Part shown: in pieces, positions 41,430 through 49,792 of the stretch
Position numbering within the stretch: the stretch's first letter is position 1
Layout of the letters: each line of letters begins with the position of its first letter
Source of the DNA: UBA2387 sp019454665
Lineage (GTDB): Bacteria; Armatimonadota; Fimbriimonadia; Fimbriimonadales; Fimbriimonadaceae
Length of the DNA: 64,000 nucleotides
Assembly: GCA_045862995.1 (NCBI GenBank)
Contig: BTVX01000003.1
Location: 131,145-195,144 of the forward strand
Reading direction: 5' to 3'
The notes under the pieces: generated by a model
The model's database searches: none
What the model saw: the letters and a program-made list of their open reading frames with translations, nothing else
What the model was told of the DNA's origin: nothing
Made by a program: the position numbers and the translations under genes

Positions 41430-41482
41430 TTGCACAACGGGCAGAATCGTGCTATGATGCTCGGAACCGGCGAATCGCCGGT
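41430..41482 (+). promoter_or_regulatory. Strong promoter and inverted repeat upstream of rsgA
   Basis: A -35 TTGCAC (41430-41435) and -10 TATGAT (41453-41458) with 17-bp spacing predict a start near 41465. Directly there, an inverted repeat with perfect 8-bp arms ACCGGCGA and TCGCCGGT (41466-41473, 41475-41482) would form a 5' hairpin or serve as an operator. The leader before rsgA is about 230 nt. Confidence 0.6.
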
Positions 41483-41517
41483 CACAATTCCAACCCAGGA
41501 GGGGCCACGCAGCACAC

Positions 41518-41568
41518 ATGTTTACAGCAGTTACCGCCATCACGCTCGGCTCCTCGGCCGCGCGCTAA
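41518..41568 (+). CDS. Possible 16-residue upstream peptide in the rsgA leader
   Basis: An ATG at 41518 follows AGGAGGGG (41497-41504, 13-nt spacing) and encodes MFTAVTAITLGSSAAR before TAA at 41566-41568. It is followed by a 7-bp hairpin (CTCGACC/GGTCGAG). A leader peptide that couples translation to rsgA expression is possible. The spacing is long and chance cannot be excluded. Nothing else is seen in 41569-41692. Confidence 0.3.
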   Translation: MFTAVTAITLGSSAAR

Positions 41569-41692
41569 GCGAGACGAGGGAGCCGGGCAGCTCAATCCTC
41601 GACCCTTTGGTCGAGCCTGTCGCGGCATTCCCCGAGAGGCTTCGATCCCGCCCCTGAGCCGATCATTCGGCGCTTGAGGATCAGCAGCACCA

Positions 41693-43021
41693 TTGTCTTT
41701 CGCTTTCGATGATGACGCGGCCGAACGTCGCCGCCGCCCTCGCCATTCGGGCAAGCACAAGTCCAAGGACCGCCCCGCCCACGACCCCAAAACCTCGACC
41801 GTCTCCGCACTCGTGCTCAGCCAGCAAGGGTCGCGGATCGAAGTCGCCCTCGACGGGACGACCGTGTTCGCGCAATGCCGCGTGCCCGGCGTCGTGCCCG
41901 GCGATCTCGTCCAACTCAAAGGCGACGCCTGGAACCGGCTCGTCGTCTCGGTCTCGCCTCGCACGACCGAATTGCGGCGGCTGGGAGCGGACGGGCGCAA
42001 GGTCAAGCCCATCGCGGCCAACCTCGACCTCGGGGTCGTTGTTACCACCGTGACCGACCCGGCCTTCAAACCTCGCCTGATTGACCGCTATCTGGCCGCG
42101 TTCTGGCGCGGGGGAATGAAGCCCCTGATCGTGCTCAACAAGGTGGACCTGGGCACGGCCGACGACCTGGCGCATGCCCGCAGCGAACTGGAGGCGTTCG
42201 CCGCCGTCGGGGTGCCTTGGTTCGAGGTTTCCTGCTCGACGGGTGACGGCATCGAGCCGCTGCGCGAAGCGTTGGTGGGCCAACTGTCGGTGCTGGTGGG
42301 CCACTCGGGGGTCGGCAAGTCGTCCCTGATGAACGCCCTGAGCGGCCACCGGCTCGCCGAAACGGGCCATGTGAACGAAGACACGGGCAAGGGGCGTCAC
42401 ACCACGACCACCTCGCACCTTTGCGTCCTTCCGGGCGGCGCGCGCGTGATTGACACGCCGGGAGTCCGTACGTTCGCCGTGGACTTCGAATCCGCCGAGG
42501 AGGTGGAGGCGGCCTTCCCCGAGTTCGCCAGACATGCAAGGCGATGCGAACCCGGGTGTCGGCATCAAGGCGAAGAGGGGTGCGGCGTGGGCGAGGCGCT
42601 GGCGCGCGGCGAGATCCACCCGGGACGTTACAGGGCCTATCGGGGGCTGCTCGCGGAAACCACCGGCGAGCCCGATCCCACGTTCGGCGGGTTTGTTTGC
42701 GGCCATTGTGGTGCGGACGTCGTTCCCGAGGGTGCGGGTTCGGGGCACCGCAACCACTGTCCGCGATGCCTGCACAGCCGCCATCTGGACACGCGGCCGG
42801 GCGACCGGGCGTCCGGATGCGGAGGGGACATGGAGCCCGTGGCCGTTTGGGTGCGGCGCGGCGGCGAGTGGGCGATCATCCACCGTTGCGGCCGCTGCGG
42901 GGCGTTCTCGTCGAATCGCATCGCGGCGGACGACAACCAGTTCGTACTGCTCTCGCTTGGGGCGCGTGCGCTGGCGAACCCGCCGTTTCCCGTGGACCGG
43001 CTGGACCAGGAGGTGGTTTGA
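41693..43021 (+). CDS. rsgA: Ribosome small-subunit GTPase RsgA fused to an RNHCP domain
   Basis: The 442-residue protein begins at a TTG (41693, GAGGA upstream). After a basic tail and OB fold, it has the circularly permuted GTPase motifs in RsgA order: NKVD at 149-152, GHSGVGKSS from 203, DTPG at 254-257. A zinc-binding helical region follows (CEPGCRHQGEEGC). RsgA helps 30S subunit maturation. Unusually, from about residue 330 an RNHCP zinc domain follows (CGHCGAD, HRNHCPRCLHSRHLD, HRCGRCG), normally a separate small protein. There is no frameshift at the join. Confidence 0.9.
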   Translation: MSFAFDDDAAERRRRPRHSGKHKSKDRPAHDPKTSTVSALVLSQQGSRIEVALDGTTVFAQCRVPGVVPGDLVQLKGDAWNRLVVSVSPRTTELRRLGADGRKVKPIAANLDLGVVVTTVTDPAFKPRLIDRYLAAFWRGGMKPLIVLNKVDLGTADDLAHARSELEAFAAVGVPWFEVSCSTGDGIEPLREALVGQLSVLVGHSGVGKSSLMNALSGHRLAETGHVNEDTGKGRHTTTTSHLCVLPGGARVIDTPGVRTFAVDFESAEEVEAAFPEFARHARRCEPGCRHQGEEGCGVGEALARGEIHPGRYRAYRGLLAETTGEPDPTFGGFVCGHCGADVVPEGAGSGHRNHCPRCLHSRHLDTRPGDRASGCGGDMEPVAVWVRRGGEWAIIHRCGRCGAFSSNRIAADDNQFVLLSLGARALANPPFPVDRLDQEVV

Positions 43022-43036
43022 AGGTATCGTCCCAGC

Positions 43037-43807
43037 GTGGCGAAGCCCGCAGCCGACTCACCTTTGCGCCCGCTCATCGCGGCGGTCGAGTTCGTGGGCG
43101 AGTGCACGTTGATCGTCTGGGACGCGTTCCGCCGCCTGTTCGCCCGCCCGTTCGAGTGGCGCGAGACGCTGGCCCAGATGGCGTTCATCGGAGTCTCGTC
43201 CGTGCCCATCGTGGCGCTGACGAGTTTCTTCTCCGGCGCGGTCCTGGCGCTCTATGGGGCCGAGTTCTTGGTTCGGTTCGGGGCGGGATCGTTGGCGGGA
43301 GCGACCGTCGGCCTTTCGATGACCCGCGAGATCGCGCCCGTGTTGGCGGGGATCATGGTCGCGGGCCGGTGTGGTTCGGCGATGGCGGCCCAGATCGGCT
43401 CGATGGCGGTCACCGAGCAGCTCGATGCCCTTCGCATGCTCAGCGTCCATCCCACCAACTACCTGGTCATCCCGCGCATCTTGGCCGGCGTGCTCATGCT
43501 GCCCGTGCTCGCGCTAGTGGGCATGTACACGGGGGTGTTCGGGGGGCTTCTGGTGTCCCAGGCGAACGGTGTGCCCAGCGGGGCGTTCATCCAGTCCATC
43601 CAGCAGTACGTCGAGCCTTGGGACTTCATCGGCGGCATGTTGAAAATGCCCGTGTTCGGTCTGATCATCGCCGTCGTCGCGTGCCAACAGGGGTTGCGGA
43701 CGAAGGGTGGCGCCGTGGGCGTCGGTCAGGCCACGACGCGTTGCGTCGTCATCTCGATGGTGCTGATCTACGTGGCCAACTACTTCCTGGCCGAACTCCT
43801 CTACTGA
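43037..43807 (+). CDS. mlaE: MlaE-family ABC transporter permease
   Basis: The 256-residue membrane protein matches the MlaE/YrbE permease: FIGVSSVPIVALTSFFSGAV, GLSMTREIAPVLAGIMVAGR, GSAMAAQIGSMAVTEQLDAL, RMLSVHPTNYLVIPRIL and the final VVISMVLIYVANYFLAELLY. It moves phospholipids between the inner and outer membranes with MlaF (ATPase) and MlaD. The start is GTG 43037, 15 bp after rsgA. No mlaF or mlaD follows. Its presence supports a diderm envelope. Confidence 0.92.
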   Translation: MAKPAADSPLRPLIAAVEFVGECTLIVWDAFRRLFARPFEWRETLAQMAFIGVSSVPIVALTSFFSGAVLALYGAEFLVRFGAGSLAGATVGLSMTREIAPVLAGIMVAGRCGSAMAAQIGSMAVTEQLDALRMLSVHPTNYLVIPRILAGVLMLPVLALVGMYTGVFGGLLVSQANGVPSGAFIQSIQQYVEPWDFIGGMLKMPVFGLIIAVVACQQGLRTKGGAVGVGQATTRCVVISMVLIYVANYFLAELLY

Positions 43808-43818
43808 GGCTTGCCGAG

Positions 43819-45669
43819 TCACTCGCGGGCGATTTCTTCCCACCGGGGAATGGCCACAAGCGGCGGCAGAGCCGCAGACCAATCCGGGCGTCGCAAGGCC
43901 ACCTTGGCTTCTCCGCGCAGGGGCGTGCGACCCGTCAAAACCATGTAGCCTGGCGTCTCCGCAGCACGCAACGACTCGATGTTGGCGATGGCCCGCGCGG
44001 TCACGGGATAGGCCGTCGCAAACGCCCACTCGAATCGTGCGTCGGCTTGGCTGGCGAATGCGAGGATCGTGTCCAGCCCGGCCGCTTCCGCGCTCACCCG
44101 CTGGTCGGAGTAGATTCGCACCTCGCTGGCCAGCGCGCGCAGAAAGTCGAGAGAAGGCTTTTCGGCGGTCGGCATCCGGAAGATGGCTTCGCGCAGACTG
44201 GGGAGCGTCTCGACGATGGGTACGACGCGCGGCCCTAGGTCGCGATGGTAGCGCCACCGCACCAAGCCGCGCTCCGCGCACAAACCCGCTTGAAACATCG
44301 CCGCTTCCAGCCGACGCCGAGGCTCGGGGCACAACGCGCCCGCGATGGCGGCCAATGCCGTGCTGCGGCGCATGACCAGCGGGTCGTCCACCCAAGTGCG
44401 CCACGTGGTCCAATCGCGCCGCCACCGAAGCGAAGTCAGCAGGCTGTTGGGCTCGGAAGACGACTCCGTGTTGTCGAGGCACTGCGTCAGGAGGGCGTGC
44501 GCGGCGACCAGGTCCATGCCTCGGCCCCGCGCGTCGTAGGGCAGTTGCTGTCCGCTGAAGGGCTCGACCGAGAACGTCGTCTCGGTGAGAAAGGTCTGGA
44601 AGATGCGCCGTCCCTCGTCGCGCCGTTCGCCCGAACTGGCCGGCGAGAGCAGCGAGAGGGCGTACTCGAACAACGTCGGCGGGTCAATGGGCGAGGCGCT
44701 GCCGATGAGCGGTTCGCTTTCGCCGATCGCGATGCCTCTGCCTGCTGGGATGCGCCGGATCGGAAACCGCACGCGAACCTGACGTCCCGGAACGTAGCAG
44801 ATTGGGCCGAACTCGTTCCACGCCTCGGTTTCGACCAGCGCCGGTTCGACCTCGATGCGATAGCCGCCCAACGGGGCCAGGCGGAGCGGCGAGGGCGCCA
44901 TCGCGCCGGGCTTGTCGAACTCCCAGACCGCAGTCAGGAACTCGGCTTCTTCGGTGAGGGTGAGTTGGGTGACCTTGGGCGCGTTCTGCGTCCAGAAGGC
45001 CTCGTGCGCCTTGATGTCTTTGACCAGCCCGCCGAGCGTCGCCGCCGAGTTGGCCGAGTGGCCCTGCGTTCCGAGGGGTGCGATCACGTTGACCCAGCCT
45101 TGGAACGGCTCGGTGGACTCCACGCGCCAATCGCCGGTGCGGCCCGTCACCTGCAGGCCGAACGTCTTGGCCGAGCCCACGAACAGCACCGGCGGCTGGT
45201 TGTCTCGGAAACTCAGCAGGATCCACTTGGCGTCGGGCGTCGGCGTGTTCACGCCCACCGAGCCGCCATCCCACGTGAGGAACGGGGCCGAGTTGCAGTT
45301 GAGCCGCAGCGAGACGCTCTCGCGAAAGTAGAGGCTGAAGCCGGGTGAAAGGAGACTGGCGCGAAGTGTGGCCGGTCCCCCCGCCGTTCCTCCGAGGGTC
45401 ACGTTGATCTCGGTTTCGTCGAGGGTCAACGGCGTCCACTCCGGGCATTCGGCGGGAAAGCGGAACGTGTCGGCGGAGGGGTGGTTGGTGCGGAATCCCG
45501 AGCGGTCCACGACGAACCCGGGCAGTTGCGCGCGTTGGTGGTAGCCGAAACGCCCGAACGCCTGCCCGAACGCGGCTTGCACCAGCGTCACGAGCAGGAG
45601 GCTAGCGTAAAGTCGCCCCAAGGAACTGAACCCCAAGCCGCTTCGTGCGCGCGGACCACGCCAAACCAA
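43819..45669 (-). CDS. Uncharacterised large secreted protein
   Basis: The 616-residue protein has an N-terminal hydrophobic segment (GRLYASLLLVTLVQAAFGQA) that looks like a signal peptide. The first half is beta-rich (LRASLLSPGFSLYFRESVSL, WILLSFRDNQPPVLFVGS), with a Trp/Gly pattern reminiscent of carbohydrate-processing proteins, but no family is recognised. The second half is helical. The start is uncertain: ATG 45669 overlaps the LptD-like gene by 68 bp, while TTG 45621 (MGRLYASLLLV) overlaps by 20 bp. It lies downstream of the LptD-like gene on the same strand. Confidence 0.7.
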   Translation of the reverse strand: MVWRGPRARSGLGFSSLGRLYASLLLVTLVQAAFGQAFGRFGYHQRAQLPGFVVDRSGFRTNHPSADTFRFPAECPEWTPLTLDETEINVTLGGTAGGPATLRASLLSPGFSLYFRESVSLRLNCNSAPFLTWDGGSVGVNTPTPDAKWILLSFRDNQPPVLFVGSAKTFGLQVTGRTGDWRVESTEPFQGWVNVIAPLGTQGHSANSAATLGGLVKDIKAHEAFWTQNAPKVTQLTLTEEAEFLTAVWEFDKPGAMAPSPLRLAPLGGYRIEVEPALVETEAWNEFGPICYVPGRQVRVRFPIRRIPAGRGIAIGESEPLIGSASPIDPPTLFEYALSLLSPASSGERRDEGRRIFQTFLTETTFSVEPFSGQQLPYDARGRGMDLVAAHALLTQCLDNTESSSEPNSLLTSLRWRRDWTTWRTWVDDPLVMRRSTALAAIAGALCPEPRRRLEAAMFQAGLCAERGLVRWRYHRDLGPRVVPIVETLPSLREAIFRMPTAEKPSLDFLRALASEVRIYSDQRVSAEAAGLDTILAFASQADARFEWAFATAYPVTARAIANIESLRAAETPGYMVLTGRTPLRGEAKVALRRPDWSAALPPLVAIPRWEEIARE

Positions 45670-47566
45670 GTTCGCGCTCGCCGATGCGGTAGCCGAGCAT
45701 CAAGGCGTAGTCGCGGTACCGGTCGCCCAGGTATTGATCGAGCGTGTAACTCGCCGAGAGCCGCCAATCGCGGTGGAACCGGTAGCCCGCATCGCCCCAG
45801 TAGCTGATACGGTCGAGGTCGAGGCTCTTGCTGGCGAACAGCGACAGCGACGCGTTGCCGGAATGCATGAACCCCTGGGCAGAAACTCGGTGCCGGCCGA
45901 TCACGAGACTGCTGAAACCGTCCTCTGCGTAGTCGTACGTGAGCGTCAGGCTCGACCGCGGCCCCAACTGCTGGGTGAGCATGAGGGTGGCGAACGTGGT
46001 TAGGCCCGAGAGCGAATTGCGCCCAGCGACCTTGCCGATGGAAGCCGTCGCGTTCAGCATCGTGTGCGGACCGATGCGCTGGGGCTGCATCTTGTTCCTT
46101 AGCCGGATGCCGTAAGACGACTGGCTGCCGCGCACCAAGTCGGTCTCGCGAGAGGACTCGCTTGCTGTCAACCCAACGTGCATTTGGATGGGTAGCGACC
46201 CCAGCGGGATCGGGTTGGATTCGACGACGAGCGAAGCCTGTTGGGTCCGGTAGTGGACATCGCGCAGCGTGCTCGTCATGTTCCCGCTGAGCGTGGCTGT
46301 GAATCCATCGAACTGGCGGTTCACGCTCGCCGAACCGAAGATGCTGCGGTGGGCGGGCAGGTCCACTTGGACATAGCCCGTCGTCTGGCTGTCCAGGCGC
46401 TGCCAGTGGTGCGCGCCGACGCCCCAGTCGCTGCGGCCCAAGCCGCCCAACGTGAGGTTGCCGCGCGAGTCGTCGCCCTTGTTCCAATTGAGCTCGTAGT
46501 CGAGGAAGATGCCGCTCTGCGAGGTGGTCGTCCGCCCGTACTGGCCGCCCGACCGCAATCGGAGCAGGCTCGTCTCGCCAGGCTTCAGGCTCAGGTAGTA
46601 CGGGTACGAGAGCGAAACCTGGTTGTAGTTGACCTGCAACACTTCCTCGGTGAACAGCGCCGCCCGCCCATCCAGGTTTACCTGAAGCAGGGGCATCTGC
46701 AAGACGCGCTTGCCGTCTATGTGCACCGAGGCTTTGTAGAAGTAGATCTCGCGGCCCTGATAGACCACGGCCTTGTCGCCCGAAACCAACTGAGGCGCGT
46801 CCCAAATGGGTTTGAACTCGAAGAGGGACGCGTCGCTCGGGCCGTCCACGGGGGCGATGGCTTCGCCGTTGATCGAGACGACGGCCGTGCGTTGTCGCGT
46901 TTCGCCTTCGACCGTCTCTTCGATCGTCGTGATGCCCGTGCCTTGCCGCTGACGCAAGTCGTAGCGGAGCACCGAGAAGTGGCGGTCAAAGCTCTTCCCC
47001 ATGCGCAGGCGCGCCTTCTTGGCCACGAGCTCCTGCGACGACACGTCGTACTGCATGTCGTCGGCGTCCACGATCAGGTTCCGATACCGGAAGCTCACGC
47101 CTTGGTTGGGCTCGGTGGCTTCGAGCACGCGGTCGTCCATGCTGTATTTCAGGTACCCAGGCGCGACGATTTCGACGAAGTCGCTGGCGGAGGACAGCTG
47201 GCTCTTGTCGGCCACGAACTCGTAGACCAAGGTGGCCGTGGTGTTGTAGGTGAGGGCGTTGGCCGTCACCGTGGAGAGGCCGGGGACGCCGCTCGAGACC
47301 AGAATGGCTTGGGCAAGACCGTCCACCGTGCCGACCATGTTCTCGCGGAACGAGCCGAGCGTGGTGTAGAACAGGACTTGCGTGCCGTCGGGCACGAGCC
47401 GCCCGTTGCCGTCGCGAACTTCGGCCGTGATCGTGGACGTGCTTCGCCCGTCGGCCACCATCATCTGCGGAAAGCTTCGCAAGCGGATATAGGCGTTCTG
47501 AGAGAACGCCTGCGCCCCCACAAGGAGGAGCGCGAGAAGCACGAGCGCCTTGGCCAACAGATTCAC
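45602..47566 (-). CDS. Outer-membrane LptD/OstA-like barrel with N-terminal Ig-like domain
   Basis: The 654-residue protein has a signal peptide (MNLLAKALVLLALLLVGAQA) and then a bacterial Ig-like (Big/invasin) domain (MMVADGRSTSTITAEVRDGN, VPDGTQVLFYTTLGSF). An OstA/LptA-like region follows (RNLIVDADDMQYDVSSQEL and a second strand set around 250-310). The C-terminal half alternates aromatic and polar residues as in a beta-barrel (GLTASESSRETDLV, YWGDAGYRFHRDWRLSASYT) and ends in Arg. It may act in lipopolysaccharide or lipid export to the surface, supported by nearby waaA and mlaE. The assignment is inferred; the Ig domain is unusual for LptD. Confidence 0.65.
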   Translation of the reverse strand: MNLLAKALVLLALLLVGAQAFSQNAYIRLRSFPQMMVADGRSTSTITAEVRDGNGRLVPDGTQVLFYTTLGSFRENMVGTVDGLAQAILVSSGVPGLSTVTANALTYNTTATLVYEFVADKSQLSSASDFVEIVAPGYLKYSMDDRVLEATEPNQGVSFRYRNLIVDADDMQYDVSSQELVAKKARLRMGKSFDRHFSVLRYDLRQRQGTGITTIEETVEGETRQRTAVVSINGEAIAPVDGPSDASLFEFKPIWDAPQLVSGDKAVVYQGREIYFYKASVHIDGKRVLQMPLLQVNLDGRAALFTEEVLQVNYNQVSLSYPYYLSLKPGETSLLRLRSGGQYGRTTTSQSGIFLDYELNWNKGDDSRGNLTLGGLGRSDWGVGAHHWQRLDSQTTGYVQVDLPAHRSIFGSASVNRQFDGFTATLSGNMTSTLRDVHYRTQQASLVVESNPIPLGSLPIQMHVGLTASESSRETDLVRGSQSSYGIRLRNKMQPQRIGPHTMLNATASIGKVAGRNSLSGLTTFATLMLTQQLGPRSSLTLTYDYAEDGFSSLVIGRHRVSAQGFMHSGNASLSLFASKSLDLDRISYWGDAGYRFHRDWRLSASYTLDQYLGDRYRDYALMLGYRIGERELGLAWSARTKRLGVQFLGATLR

Positions 47567-47618
47567 GAGCCGGGTTGGTTGTACCTTCTCTGGGTTAGAC
47601 GACGCTGGCCGCCCCTCG

Positions 47619-48893
47619 TTACCGTGGCGGAGCGAGTTCGATCAGGGCGGCGACGGCCTCGGCGTAACGCTTCCCTGCACCCAGGTTCGCCTGAACCAAG
47701 CCTCGCGCGGCATCGCCCATCTGCCGGCGCAACGCGGGGTCTTGCCGCAACGCCGTCAACTGGTCGGCGAGCGCTTCCGCATCCCCGCAGGTCACCGAGG
47801 CGCCCGCCTCGAGCGATGCCGCCGCGATGTCGCGGAAGTTGTGCATGTGGGGGCCGTGCAGCACCGGCTTGCCCAGAGCCAGCGGCTGCAGGATGTTCTG
47901 ACCCCCGAGCCGGTCGAACCCGCCGCCGACGACCACGGCATCCGCCGCCGCGTAAACGCCGCCGAGTTCACCATAGGTGTCCAAAACCAAGTAGGGTGCA
48001 ACGTTGCCCGAGGTTCTCAGGGCCGCCTCGCCGAACCGCGACGACGCCTTGGCCAGCACGTCCGGCGCACGCTCCAAGTGCCGAGGGGCATGCACCACCT
48101 TCACTTCGCCCGAACGCAACGCATCCCCGAACGCCCGCTCGAGTGCGGCGACCACCAGGTCCTCTTCCATCTCGCTGCGCGTGGAACCCACCACGACCAC
48201 GAACGCCTCGCCCAGACCGAGTCTTTCGCGCCACCCGGGTCCTTCGTCGGCGATTTGGGCGGCCTCGTCGAACTTGGTGTTGCCTACCACGCGAACCTCG
48301 CCAGCCCCGAGGGCGCGGATGCGCTCGGCGTCGCCTTCGGTCTGCATCAGAGCGGCATCCAATTGGCGCAGCATCCAGCGATAGAGCGGCAACACCCATC
48401 GCGAACGTCGGAAACTGCGGTCGCTGATCCGCCCATTGACGAGCACCGTCTTGGCGTCGAACGCCTTGGCCGCCCACAGGAAGTTGGGCCAAAGTTCGGT
48501 CTCCATGATCGCGACCACCTCGGGCCGCACGCGCGTCATCGCCGCCATCTGGAACCGCACCACGTCCACGGGGAAGTAGACGAGGTGCTTGACGTAGGGC
48601 ATCGCCTTGTCCCTAGCGGTCGCGTGCCCCGAACTGGTCGTCACGCTCAGCACGATGTCGTGGCTGGGCAATCGCTCGCGCAGCGCCTTAAGGAACGGCA
48701 ACGCGGCCATCACCTCGCCCACCGAGACGGCATGCACCCAGATGCGGCGGCTGTCCTTGGTGGCCCGAAACGGGAAGTCGCCCGCCCGCTCGGCCCAGTT
48801 GGGCTTCTCGGCGCGCCGGCTGCTGCGCCACAACATCACCGGCGCCCAGAGCGGCGCCAGCAGCGAGAGGACGAGGTTGTAGAGGAGAAACAC
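47619..48893 (-). CDS. waaA: 3-deoxy-D-manno-octulosonic acid (Kdo) transferase
   Basis: The 424-residue GT30 enzyme has an N-terminal membrane anchor (MFLLYNLVLSLLAPLWAPVM), WVHAVSVGEVMAALPFLKAL, SVTTSSGHATARDKA, AIMETELWPNFLWAA, VLVNGRISDRSF and the late VVVGGGFDRLGGQNILQPLALGKPV. It adds Kdo to lipid A precursors at the inner membrane. The start is GTG 48893, one base after the purC stop region. It indicates that this organism makes a lipopolysaccharide. Confidence 0.94.
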   Translation of the reverse strand: MFLLYNLVLSLLAPLWAPVMLWRSSRRAEKPNWAERAGDFPFRATKDSRRIWVHAVSVGEVMAALPFLKALRERLPSHDIVLSVTTSSGHATARDKAMPYVKHLVYFPVDVVRFQMAAMTRVRPEVVAIMETELWPNFLWAAKAFDAKTVLVNGRISDRSFRRSRWVLPLYRWMLRQLDAALMQTEGDAERIRALGAGEVRVVGNTKFDEAAQIADEGPGWRERLGLGEAFVVVVGSTRSEMEEDLVVAALERAFGDALRSGEVKVVHAPRHLERAPDVLAKASSRFGEAALRTSGNVAPYLVLDTYGELGGVYAAADAVVVGGGFDRLGGQNILQPLALGKPVLHGPHMHNFRDIAAASLEAGASVTCGDAEALADQLTALRQDPALRRQMGDAARGLVQANLGAGKRYAEAVAALIELAPPR

Positions 48894-48894
48894 G

Positions 48895-49782
48895 CTATCG
48901 GAGGGTTCGCCCGGTCAGGCGCTGGAACGCCTCCAGGTACTTGCTGCGGGTCTGCTCGACGATGGTCTCGGGCAGTTCGGGTCCGGGCGGCATCTTGTCC
49001 CAGTCCAGCGTCTCCAGATAGTCGCGGACGAACTGCTTGTCGTAGCTGGGCGGCGAGCCGCCGGGACGATACTGCGAGGCCTCCCAGAATCGCGAACTGT
49101 CGGGCGTCAGCGCCTCGTCGATCCAGATGAGGCCGTCGTCGGTCAGGCCAAACTCGAACTTGGTGTCGGCGAGGATGATGCCCCGGTTTTCTGCGTGGGC
49201 CGCCGCGCGGGAGTAGATCTCCAGCGTCCAATCGCGCACCTGCTCGGCCACCTCGTGTCCGACGCGATCGGCGGCCTCGGCGAACGAGATGTTCTGGTCG
49301 TGCCCGGTTTCTGCCTTGGTGGCGGGCGTGAAGATGGGCTCGGCGAGCTTCTGCGCTTCAACGAGTCCCTCGGGCAACCCCAACCCGTACGTGTCGCCGC
49401 CCGCCTTGTAGTCCTTGTAGAGCGAGCCGAGGATGTAGCCGCGCGCGACGCACTCGATGGTCAATGGCGTCGCCTTCTTGGCGAGAGTGCAACGCCCGTC
49501 GAGGTCGGGGTGCCACATGCCGAGGTGACGCTCGATCTCGGCATCGTCGGTCGAGACCACGTGGTTCGGGCAAATCCGTTCGTATTTGTCGAACCAGAAC
49601 GCGCTCATCTGGTTGAGCACGCGCCCCTTGTCGGGGATGCCGTTGGCCATCACGACGTCGAACGCGCTGATGCGGTCGGTGGCCACGACGAGGACGAGCG
49701 GCCCCAGGTCGTACACCTCGCGCACCTTGCCGCGTTTGGGGGGGGGCATTCCGGGAAGATGCGTCGAGAGCAGGGCGTCCAT
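48895..49782 (-). CDS. purC: Phosphoribosylaminoimidazole-succinocarboxamide synthase
   Basis: The 295-residue enzyme matches the long SAICAR synthase type: GKVREVYDLGPLVLVVATDR, ISAFDVVMANGIPDKGRVLN, CVARGYILGSLYKDYKAGG, FTPATKAETGHDQNIS, GIILADTKFEFGL and WIDEALTPDSSRFW. It joins CAIR and aspartate in purine synthesis. ATG 49782 begins MDALLSTHLPGM; a longer open frame upstream has no family match. waaA follows directly, so both may be one transcript. Confidence 0.95.
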   Translation of the reverse strand: MDALLSTHLPGMPPPKRGKVREVYDLGPLVLVVATDRISAFDVVMANGIPDKGRVLNQMSAFWFDKYERICPNHVVSTDDAEIERHLGMWHPDLDGRCTLAKKATPLTIECVARGYILGSLYKDYKAGGDTYGLGLPEGLVEAQKLAEPIFTPATKAETGHDQNISFAEAADRVGHEVAEQVRDWTLEIYSRAAAHAENRGIILADTKFEFGLTDDGLIWIDEALTPDSSRFWEASQYRPGGSPPSYDKQFVRDYLETLDWDKMPPGPELPETIVEQTRSKYLEAFQRLTGRTLR

Positions 49783-49792
49783 CCTGAAGGGA

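Noticed and set aside
46241..48427. 728-codon open frame on the plus strand
   Set aside because: It is antisense to the LptD-like gene and waaA; the composition is typical of a shadow frame.
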